A stretch of 64,000 nt of DNA from NCBI RefSeq assembly GCF_002232035.1, contig NZ_NKXR01000002.1, forward strand, positions 124,001 through 188,000, in the 5' to 3' direction. Source of the stretch: Collinsella sp. TF06-26. GTDB taxonomy: Bacteria; Actinomycetota; Coriobacteriia; Coriobacteriales; Coriobacteriaceae. The notes beneath the pieces were generated by a model. It had not been told where the DNA came from and did no database searches. It saw only the letters and a program-made list of their open reading frames with translations. Both the position numbers and the translations under genes were made by a program. Shown here piece after piece: positions 55,754 to 64,000 of this stretch (position 1 is the stretch's first letter; the number at the start of each line of letters is the position of its first letter).

Positions 55754-55816
55754 GCATCGCGCCGTGGGGCAAATGAATCAGTAGTGTTTGTCTCAAATCT
55801 GAAGCATTTATTCGAT

Positions 55817-55855
55817 AAAAAAGCCGAGGCCTCTTGCTGAGACCTCGGCTTTTTT
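55817..55855. terminator. Bidirectional terminator
   Basis: AAAAAAGCCGAGG and CCTCGGCTTTTTT form a perfect stem serving the zinc-ribbon gene and the convergent amidohydrolase gene. Confidence 0.9.
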
Positions 55856-55906
55856 GTATAAGGCGGCGGCGTTCGACGAGCCGACTGTCCCCCGTCACAC
55901 CGGCGC

Positions 55907-57277
55907 TTACGCCACGCCGTCGCGGGCGAGCTCCTCGGCCAGCGCTTCGGCGGGCATGGCCATAATCGCGTCGAGCTCGGCGTCCACCTCAGGTATGCGC
56001 TTCACCTTGAGCTTTCGCGCCAGGTTGCCGCGGCACATCACGTGCATTGGCTCACGCAGAGCGCGCAGGTCATCGAGCGGGTTCTCGCGCGTCACCAGGA
56101 TATCGGCGGCCTTACCGCACTCAATCTTGCCGGTCTCGCCGCCCAGCCCCAGCAGCTCGGCGTTGACCTGCGTGGCCGTATGCAGCGCAAACGCATTGCT
56201 CACGCCCACGTACTTGGCAAAATAGGCCACCTCGCGCCACATGTCGTACTGGGTCACGAACGGGCAGCTCGAGTCCGTGCCCAGGCCCACCTTAACGCCT
56301 GCATCCAGGGCGACGCGAGCGCTCTCGATAATGCCCGAGCACACGATGTCGCCGTTCTTCTTTTGCGTGTCGGTCGAATGGGTCTTTTCCGGATCGAGCA
56401 ACACAAACGGCAGCGCCGGACTAATCGTACAGGTCACACTCGGCGCACGTCCCTCGAGCTGTGTTCCCGCGGCGCCGCGGTACAGCTCCAGAATCTCAGG
56501 CGTCATCGGAGCGCCGTGCTCGATTGTGTCGACGCCGGCCTGGAGCGCGGCCTTCACACCTTCGGTGCTCTCGACATGGGCCATGACCGAAAGGCCAACC
56601 TCGTGCGCCGCCTTGCACGCCGCCGCGGCGACATCGATCGGCATGCGCAGCACGCCCGGCTCGCCCACTTCGGTCGCGTCGAACACGCCACCCGTCACGA
56701 ACAACTTGATGACATCGGCACCGCGCGCATACAGATCGCGCACCTGTTCGGCCGCCTCGTCGGGGGTATTGGCGACCTGCGCGAACAGCCCCGCGCCGTG
56801 GCCACCCGGCACCGTGACGCCCGTCCCCGGCGCCACCAGACGCGGACCCTGATACTTGCCGGCGTCGATGGCGTTGCGCACGGCCAGATCGGCAAGCAGC
56901 GGGTCGCCCGCGCCGCGCACCGTGGTCACGCCACTTGCCAGCTGCTGCTGCGCGCTGCCTTTGAGAATGTGGCGCACGATGGCGCGCCCCACGGGATTAT
57001 CGAGCTTCTTCATCAGCGCGCCCGCATCGCCCGCCGAAACCGGCTTGCCCGAGCCGCACAAATGCACATGCATATTGATGAGGCCTGGCATGAGATACGC
57101 CCCTGCCAGGTCGATGACCTCGGCCCCCGCCGGAGCCTGCGCCACAGCACTCGGCCCCATCCACGTGATGACGCCGCGCTCAACAGCCACGGCCATATCG
57201 GGCTGCGGCTCCATATGTTCCGAACCATCCAGGACGGTCGCATTGATAAACAACGTGGAACGATCAGCAGACGCCAT
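55907..57277 (-). CDS. Amidohydrolase family protein
   Basis: A 456-residue TIM-barrel metal hydrolase of the imidazolonepropionase-like branch. The metal ligands are HVH in INMHVHLCG, a candidate Lys in DVIKLFVTGG, His in VMAHVESTEG and TIEHGAPM, and Asp in GLGTDSSCPF. Related enzymes act on cyclic amides, dipeptides or carbamates; the substrate is not predictable here. GGAGGAG lies before ATG 57277. No transporter or pathway partner is adjacent. Confidence 0.88.
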   Translation of the reverse strand: MASADRSTLFINATVLDGSEHMEPQPDMAVAVERGVITWMGPSAVAQAPAGAEVIDLAGAYLMPGLINMHVHLCGSGKPVSAGDAGALMKKLDNPVGRAIVRHILKGSAQQQLASGVTTVRGAGDPLLADLAVRNAIDAGKYQGPRLVAPGTGVTVPGGHGAGLFAQVANTPDEAAEQVRDLYARGADVIKLFVTGGVFDATEVGEPGVLRMPIDVAAAACKAAHEVGLSVMAHVESTEGVKAALQAGVDTIEHGAPMTPEILELYRGAAGTQLEGRAPSVTCTISPALPFVLLDPEKTHSTDTQKKNGDIVCSGIIESARVALDAGVKVGLGTDSSCPFVTQYDMWREVAYFAKYVGVSNAFALHTATQVNAELLGLGGETGKIECGKAADILVTRENPLDDLRALREPMHVMCRGNLARKLKVKRIPEVDAELDAIMAMPAEALAEELARDGVA

Positions 57278-57425
57278 ATCGAGCTCCTCCCCCTTAGAAA
57301 CTTCAACATTTGTCCATTATTACCCAGTTCGGCAGGATTGCTGCGGACATATCGGTTAACGGAGAAAGGAGGAGATGCGGAGAATGGAATGCGTTGCAGC
57401 CCCATCCCAGCGACATCCGGGAAAT

Positions 57426-57723
57426 GTCTAGATCTGTAACAGGTGGACCGTCTTTAACCTTCCAAATGTTACAGATCGAGATCTTTCGGCACCGCGTCCA
57501 ACCTTTGTCTCGATCTGTAACAGTTAGAGCGGTTTTTGGCCGTTAGATGTTACAGATTAAGATATTCTCCAGCCCTGTCGTCAAACGTCTAAATCTGTAA
57601 CAGTTAGACAGGTTTTCGGCCTCTAGATGTTACAGATTGAGAACTTTCACCAGGCGCCAACCTTCTGTCTCGATCTGTAACAGTTACGAGACCAAACGGC
57701 CCCCTGTTGTTACAGATCAAGAC
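57426..57723. repeat. Palindrome array B: four 57-nt units, 80-nt period
   Basis: Units start at 57426, 57507, 57587 and 57667, each 57 nt, with spacers of 24, 23 and 23 nt that share no sequence. The left side is close to GTCTCGATCTGTAACAGTTA, the right side to TAGATGTTACAGATTGAGA, and the 12-15 nt centre varies. Each unit can fold into one long hairpin. Covers most of the 487-nt gap between the amidohydrolase start and the nuclease gene stop. Confidence 0.9.
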
Positions 57724-57764
57724 AAACTCGGCAGGAACAACCACATCCGCGTCAGTTGCACCCC

Positions 57765-58841
57765 TCAGCGCCCATACCACTGCCGCCTCCACTGCTCAGC
57801 CAAATCGGCCCACTGCGGAATGCCCGCCAGTCTCATCTTTTCAGCCAGCTTCCCCGGATTCTTGAGCTCATCAAACGTAAACCTCAGCACCTTATGCCCG
57901 AGCATCGTCAGATGAGACTCTCGCTGACGTTCTGCCACGAACGGGTCGACCGACTCCCGACCCTCGTCGTTCTGTAAGGCGTACTTTCCCTTTCCATCGA
58001 GCTCGCCAATCACGCACGTCCCGTCCTCGAGCCTCCAGAAATAATCAACGCGAAACACTTGGCTCGAATCAAGCGGGTCACGAAACTTCACCTGCAACTC
58101 TGGCACCGGAAAACCGTATGCAATAAAGAACGCCCGGAACCGAGACTCGCCACCGTTTTCGGACAGCCCGTCCGCATGCGACGCAATCACCTGAGCTCTG
58201 CGATACCCGTGTCTGCCCTCGCAATCGGCCTGGAGCCGTTCGCAGAGGTCGTCGCGCGATATGCCCTTCGCCCGCAGCGCAGAATCGGCGATCGCCAGAC
58301 CATACGAAAACGGCGCACGCAGCAGACAATCCTCTACCGTGCGCCAAAACGGCGTCACTCGCACGCCGTCGACGCGCTCAAGCGCACCCGCCGCCTGCGG
58401 ACGCAACAGCCGGCATCCCGCACTCAGCGGCACCGAGCAACCTGTCTTAACAAGAAATCGCGGTCCAAGCAGATCATTCGGCACCTCCAGACCCCACAAA
58501 AGTGCCGCGTCATAACCCCAAAACGCCCAATCGGGATGAAATTCTGCAAGCCCTTTGATGGTCCGCAGTGCTCGCTCCGCCGGCGTCAGTACAACCCAAT
58601 CATGTTGCAAGCAGAACAAATACGGCTCGGGCTCCGCAATATCATCAGTTCCCACATGACGCCGCAGCCACATGAGCTCGGCATTGTCGTGTGTCGCAAG
58701 CAGCACGCCTTGTTCAGCCGCCTCCGTGAGCCTGGCAAGCATCCTATTCCGCGCCAACGTGTTACGTGTTGCATGCTTGTGTTTGAAAACGGTATTAGAC
58801 ACTTCCATCACCGCCACATCGGAGAAATGGACCTTTGTCAC
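57765..58841 (-). CDS. AbiEi-like / DUF559 nuclease-domain protein
   Basis: A 358-residue protein. The N-terminal part resembles AbiEi-type antitoxin-like domains common in Actinobacteria. The C-terminal 110 residues match the DUF559/Vsr-like PD-(D/E)XK fold: GGESRFRAFF, FRVDYFWRLEDG, then IGELDGKGKYAL with the catalytic E-x-D-G-K pattern, and HKVLRFTFDELKNP. It is probably a DNA nuclease or nuclease-derived regulator. GGAGG lies 5 nt before the GTG start. It is bracketed by palindrome arrays B and C, the latter ending 20 nt from its start codon. Confidence 0.75.
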   Translation of the reverse strand: MTKVHFSDVAVMEVSNTVFKHKHATRNTLARNRMLARLTEAAEQGVLLATHDNAELMWLRRHVGTDDIAEPEPYLFCLQHDWVVLTPAERALRTIKGLAEFHPDWAFWGYDAALLWGLEVPNDLLGPRFLVKTGCSVPLSAGCRLLRPQAAGALERVDGVRVTPFWRTVEDCLLRAPFSYGLAIADSALRAKGISRDDLCERLQADCEGRHGYRRAQVIASHADGLSENGGESRFRAFFIAYGFPVPELQVKFRDPLDSSQVFRVDYFWRLEDGTCVIGELDGKGKYALQNDEGRESVDPFVAERQRESHLTMLGHKVLRFTFDELKNPGKLAEKMRLAGIPQWADLAEQWRRQWYGR

Positions 58842-58861
58842 CGTTGCCTCCGCTGATAAAC

Positions 58862-58998
58862 GTCTTGATATGTAACAGTTAGACGTTCTCCAGGCCCCTA
58901 AACGTTACAGATTTAGACAAACCAGCGGCGCCCAAGTATTCGTCTCGATCTGTACCAGGTAGACCGGTTTTTTGTCCCTAAACGTTACAGATCGAGAC
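58862..58998. repeat. Palindrome array C: two 57-nt units, 80-nt period
   Basis: Units at 58862-58918 and 58942-58998 with a 23-nt spacer. Both have the right half AACGTTACAGAT; the second unit's left half (GTCTCGATCTGTACCAGGTA) is the most diverged of the set. It fills most of the 197-nt gap ahead of the DUF559-type gene. Confidence 0.88.
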
Positions 58999-59038
58999 AT
59001 AAAGGCAGAAGGCAAGGCAGGCGACAACCGTCCATCCC

Positions 59039-59746
59039 CTACTCCCATTCCTGTTCGTAGATGTTGAGCGACTTCACATACCGCCCCTGGGCACCCATGA
59101 TGTCGCGGACCAGACGCAAGAAGAAGCTGATGCACGAGGTGTCAAAGCCGTCCTGCAGATCCTCGGGATGCACCGCACCAGGCCCATCGACCGCCGTGTC
59201 GTTCAGGCGCGCGATGTCATACAGGTAGAGCTGTCCCGCCGTAAGCCAGGCATCGTCGACGCAGGCGAGGCGCACCGCAATCGCGCCGTCGTTCCAATGC
59301 TCCTTCTGCACGATATGCGGGTCGTAGACATCAAAGCGATGATCGGTGCGCGTGTCCTTCAGCACGACCATGCCGGACGCAGGATTCTTGTCCAAAATGC
59401 CAAAGCGCGAGAAATACTGCGTGTCGCGTACCTGCTCGAGCCGCTTGAGCGAGGCAGGCGAAAGCGATGCCGGCGGCTCGTCAACATATAGCTCGAGCAG
59501 CGTTTTGCCATGGCGATAGGGGCGCTCAAACAGCAGCCAATCGGTAAACGCCATGTTGTAGGCCATGATTTCGTTTTGCGAAGGCTCGGCGCAATAGCTG
59601 AGCCACGGGTCGACAATGATCTCGAACTGTTCGCGCGCCGGCTCCAGGAATTGAAACTTCCGCAGCATCCAAAAGTGAGCCATGTCGGCAATATCGTTGC
59701 CGACGGCTTCAGCCAGCTCTGCTCGGTCAAAAACTTGGTCAGTCAT
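59039..59746 (-). CDS. Hypothetical protein, 235 residues
   Basis: A soluble acidic protein starting MTDQVFDRAELAEAVGNDIA, with GAGGAGG ahead of its ATG. Coding is supported by ribosome site, codon use and length. I recognise no family. It is aromatic-rich (FWMLRKFQFLEP, NMAFTDWLLFERPYRHG) with a mixed alpha/beta look and no membrane segment. It lies upstream of the DUF559-type nuclease gene on the same strand but is separated from it by array C. Confidence 0.7.
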   Translation of the reverse strand: MTDQVFDRAELAEAVGNDIADMAHFWMLRKFQFLEPAREQFEIIVDPWLSYCAEPSQNEIMAYNMAFTDWLLFERPYRHGKTLLELYVDEPPASLSPASLKRLEQVRDTQYFSRFGILDKNPASGMVVLKDTRTDHRFDVYDPHIVQKEHWNDGAIAVRLACVDDAWLTAGQLYLYDIARLNDTAVDGPGAVHPEDLQDGFDTSCISFFLRLVRDIMGAQGRYVKSLNIYEQEWE

Positions 59747-60100
59747 GGCATCCTCCTCAAACTGATGGACCTCAATTTGAGCTTACGGGGAGGGTGGGCA
59801 ACCGAGGCAAGCGCGGGCAAAATAGGCCTTCGACTGCAAACCAGATGCTAACCAAACACTTGACGGGACACTTGACCGAATGAGTCCACCGCAACAAAAC
59901 CGCAGGTAGACATAGACAGCCAACCCGCCCTTTTGAGCCAGATGCCCGCAGCCACCACAGAAACAACAGGTGACCACAGCCCAAGAAGTCGACAAATGAA
60001 CACCCGTACGTCGACAAACGAGCAAATCGCTCGCAAAGAGTGTCCCCAACGACTAGACAAAAAAATGACTAGTCATTGAGGACGTTCTTAAATGACTACT
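59747..60100. other. Intergenic region with an inverted repeat
   Basis: The 354 nt hold three overlapping short minus-strand frames without ribosome sites, which I do not call. GTCCCCAACGACTAG (60042-60056) pairs with CTAGTCATTGAGGAC (60069-60083) except at two positions, and ATGACTAGTCAT inside is itself a palindrome. AAGAGTGTCCCC here matches in reverse the GGGGACACTC-like half copy at 48.95 kb. Confidence 0.6.
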
Positions 60101-61582
<1,482 letters not shown>

Positions 61583-61587
61583 GGCAC

Positions 61588-64000
61588 TTACGCCTCCTTC
61601 TTGGTCGAAGCAACAGAGCTGGCAGCCACGGACGCAGCACCCGCAGCACCGCCCGCAACATCGAAGCGAGCGACATCCGCGGCACTCGCGCGACCGGTCA
61701 CGATGTCAAACGCCAGCTCCTCGGCCTGCGCATGCGTCTTGCCGGCAGCCTCGCCCGCGGAGACAATCGCCAGCACGCGCTCGTACTCGGTCGGAATGAC
61801 CTTCACAAAGTGCTTGCTCATCGTCTCAAAGCTGTAGAGCAGCTTAATGCCGCGCGGGCTCTGCGTCGCGTCCACGTGCTCCTGGATGAGCTCGCGAATC
61901 TGCGCCAGCTCGCCGGCCGTCGGGGCCTTGAGCTCAACGCTCTCGTGGTTCACGCGGGCACTGAGCGTGCCGTACTGGTCAAAGACATAGGCCACGCCGC
62001 CTGTCATGCCGGCAGCAAAATTCTGCCCGACCTCGCCCAGGATGAGCGCCAGACCGCCCGTCATGTACTCGCAGCCATGGTTGCCGCAGCCCTCGACCAC
62101 CACGGTGGCACCGGAGTTGCGCACGGCAAAACGCTGGCCGGCAAGACCGTTAATGAAGCCGCGGCCGCTCGTGGCGCCAAAGAACGCAACGTTGCCCACG
62201 ATGATGTTCTCGTCGAACTTGTAGGTCGCATGCGGGTTGGGGCGCACCGACACCTCGCCGCCCGAAAGGCCCTTGCCAAAGTAGTCGTTGGCGTCGCCGC
62301 ACACGTTGAGCGTAATGCCACGCGGCAGGAAGGCGCCAAAGCTCTGACCAGCCGAGCCATCGCAATCGATGGTGATGGAGCCGGCGGGCAGGCCCTCGGG
62401 ATGCGCCTTGGTCACCGCGTTGCCCAGGATGGTGCCCACGCAGCGGTTGACGTTGGCGATATCGGCGCGGAAGCGAATCGGACGCAGGTGCGCACGGGCA
62501 TCGGCCGTATAGGGCACAAACAACGTGGAGTCGAGCGTCTTGTCGAGCTCACTGTCCGCGGCCATCTGCGGCAGGAAGTGGCGACCGTCGGCACCCGGGA
62601 TATGAGCACCGAACTCGCAGGTCGCGCTCGCCAGCACGGGCGACAGATCGAGCAGGTTGGCCTTGCGGTTGCCCGGGACCTCGATCTGGCGCAGGCACTC
62701 GGGATGGCCAACCATCTCGTCGACGGTGCGGAAGCCCAGGCTCGCCATGACCTCGCGCAGCTGCTCGGCAACAAAGAGCATAAAGTGCTCAACGTGCTCG
62801 GGCTTACCGCGGAAGCCGCGACGCAGACGGCAGTTTTGCGTGGCGATGCCGGCCGGGCAGGTATCCTGCTGGCAGTCGCGCTGCATGAGGCAGCCCATGG
62901 AGATGAGCGGCATGGTCGCAAAGCCAAACTCCTCGGCGCCCAGCAAGCAGGCGACGGCAACATCGGTGCCGTCCATGAGCTTGCCGTCGGCCTCGAGCAC
63001 CACGCGTGAGCGCAGACCGTTTTGCAGCAGCGTCTGCTGGGCCTCGGCAAGACCAAGCTCCAGCGGCAGACCCGCATGCCAGATGGAGTCGCGCGCCGCG
63101 GCACCCGAGCCGCCATTGTGGCCGCTGATCAAGATCTTGTCGGCAGCACCCTTGGCCACACCGGTGGCGATGGTGCCGACGCCGGCCTCGCTGACCAGCT
63201 TGACCGACACGCGCGCGCCGGGGTTGGCGTTCTTAAGGTCAAAGATCAGCTCTGCCAGGTCCTCGATGGAGTAGATGTCGTGGTGCGGCGGAGGCGAGAT
63301 CAGGCCAATGCCGGGCGTGGACTGACGGACCTCGGCGATCCAGGGATAGACCTTCTTGCCGGGCAGGTGGCCGCCCTCGCCGGGCTTGGCGCCCTGGGCC
63401 ATCTTGATCTGAATCTCGAAGGCGCTGCAAAGATAGCGGCTCGTCACGCCAAAGCGCGCACTTGCCACCTGCTTGATGGCGGAGTTCTTTGAGTCACCGT
63501 TAGCCAGCGGGGTCTCGCGACGCGGATCCTCACCGCCCTCGCCCGAGTTGGAGCGTCCATGCAGGCGGTTCATGGCGATGGCCATGCACTCATGCGCCTC
63601 TTTGCTGATGGAGCCATACGACATGGCGCCGGTGTTAAAGCGGCGGACGATGTTGAGCGCGGGCTCCACCTCGTCGAGCGAAACCGGCGTGCGGCCGCTG
63701 GCATTAAAGTCGAGCAAGTCGCGCAGGCGCACGGCACGGCCGGTGCGGTGCAGGCGGGCGCTGTACTCCTTAAAGGTGTCGTAGCTGTCCTCACGGCAGG
63801 CGGTCTGCAGCAGGTAGACAGTCTGCGGATCGATGAGGTGATCCTCGCCGCCGAGCGGGCGCCACTTGGTCAGACCCAGCGTGGGCAACTGATCAGGAGC
63901 CGGGCTCTTAAGGATAGCGAGCGCGGCGTCGTAGCGCTCGTTTTGCTCGCGCTCAACGTCCTCGACACCCATACCGCCCACACGGCTCACCGTGCCGGCG
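61588..64000 (-). CDS. gltB: Glutamate synthase large subunit, N-terminus outside window
   Basis: The frame is open to the right edge; 804 residues are visible and the amidotransferase domain lies beyond. What remains is the end of the central domain (AGTVSRVGGMGVEDVERE), the FMN-binding synthase domain (GEGGEDPRRE, GAKPGEGGHLPGKKV, ISGHNGGSGAAARDS), the 3Fe-4S cysteines C-x5-C-x4-C in CLMQRDCQQDTCPAG, and the C-terminal beta-helix GXGXG domain (VEGCGNHGCEYMTGG). It produces two glutamates from 2-oxoglutarate and glutamine. Confidence 0.95.
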   Translation of the reverse strand, partial: AGTVSRVGGMGVEDVEREQNERYDAALAILKSPAPDQLPTLGLTKWRPLGGEDHLIDPQTVYLLQTACREDSYDTFKEYSARLHRTGRAVRLRDLLDFNASGRTPVSLDEVEPALNIVRRFNTGAMSYGSISKEAHECMAIAMNRLHGRSNSGEGGEDPRRETPLANGDSKNSAIKQVASARFGVTSRYLCSAFEIQIKMAQGAKPGEGGHLPGKKVYPWIAEVRQSTPGIGLISPPPHHDIYSIEDLAELIFDLKNANPGARVSVKLVSEAGVGTIATGVAKGAADKILISGHNGGSGAAARDSIWHAGLPLELGLAEAQQTLLQNGLRSRVVLEADGKLMDGTDVAVACLLGAEEFGFATMPLISMGCLMQRDCQQDTCPAGIATQNCRLRRGFRGKPEHVEHFMLFVAEQLREVMASLGFRTVDEMVGHPECLRQIEVPGNRKANLLDLSPVLASATCEFGAHIPGADGRHFLPQMAADSELDKTLDSTLFVPYTADARAHLRPIRFRADIANVNRCVGTILGNAVTKAHPEGLPAGSITIDCDGSAGQSFGAFLPRGITLNVCGDANDYFGKGLSGGEVSVRPNPHATYKFDENIIVGNVAFFGATSGRGFINGLAGQRFAVRNSGATVVVEGCGNHGCEYMTGGLALILGEVGQNFAAGMTGGVAYVFDQYGTLSARVNHESVELKAPTAGELAQIRELIQEHVDATQSPRGIKLLYSFETMSKHFVKVIPTEYERVLAIVSAGEAAGKTHAQAEELAFDIVTGRASAADVARFDVAGGAAGAASVAASSVASTKKEA

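Noticed and set aside
57426-58998. CRISPR array
   Set aside because: Repeat-spacer geometry is tempting, but repeats are 57-nt imperfect palindromes that vary between units, spacers are only 23 nt, arrays have 2-4 units, and no cas gene or leader is present.
59772-60060. Three overlapping small minus-strand frames
   Set aside because: No ribosome site, Cys/Trp-rich translations in all frames, and the region ends in an inverted repeat; treated as non-coding.

Overview
The window is a high-GC bacterial chromosome segment. Its gene content (Fhs, FucO-like dehydrogenase, a maltose-phosphate PTS operon, GltBD, superoxide reductase, an AddAB-type nuclease, and many dispersed palindromic repeats) suggests a gut Coriobacteriia of the Collinsella type. 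That assignment is inferred from protein style and base composition, not from a marker gene. No rRNA, tRNA, prophage, insertion sequence with transposase, or cas gene is visible.

Layout. 1-3.6 kb is an accessory patch: a cut-off PH-like gene, a frameshifted DUF1016 nuclease, an ADP-ribosylglycohydrolase with a small partner, a 30-residue peptide gene, and a frameshifted SHOCT gene. 3.6-9.3 kb holds a zinc-ribbon protein, a cation-efflux transporter, a membrane-anchored repeat protein and fhs. 9.4-30.3 kb is mostly DNA maintenance: ruvCAB under a LexA-type box, a SNF2 helicase, dnaE and addBA. It is interrupted by a catalytically dead NAD synthetase homologue, a class III superoxide reductase and a low-GC MFS gene beside a truncated DUF3284 gene. 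30.5-43.9 kb holds yerC, a holin-like membrane protein, an Rrf2/IscR-like regulator divergent from cysK, mnmA, an HTH-HipA kinase fusion, an M42 peptidase, a FucO-like dehydrogenase, a LURP-one-like protein, a DUF1275 protein, a YgiQ radical SAM protein, a CPBP protease and an orphan RelB-type antitoxin. 44.2-48.8 kb is one sugar operon (EIIA, LicT-type antiterminator, EIICB, GH4 glucosidase) behind an antiterminator leader. 49-64 kb holds a DEAD-box helicase, the copA-copZ-csoR copper operon, a small zinc-ribbon membrane protein, an amidohydrolase, an AbiEi/DUF559-like nuclease gene, an unknown gene, gltD and the start-less gltB.

The most unusual feature is a set of 57-nt palindromes (core GTAACAGTTA ... 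TGTTACAGAT) repeated at a strict 80-nt period with about 23-nt unrelated spacers. They form three arrays (51.7, 57.4 and 58.9 kb), two of which bracket the DUF559-type nuclease gene. A second set of intergenic inverted repeats shares GGGGAC/GTCCCC tips but has different interiors. Other points worth attention are the NadE pseudoenzyme, the kinase fused to its own HTH, and several leaders with competing hairpins (crr, cysK, mnmA, copA/copZ).

All calls come from reading the sequence. No database search was run, and start sites were moved from the longest frame wherever a ribosome binding site argued for it.
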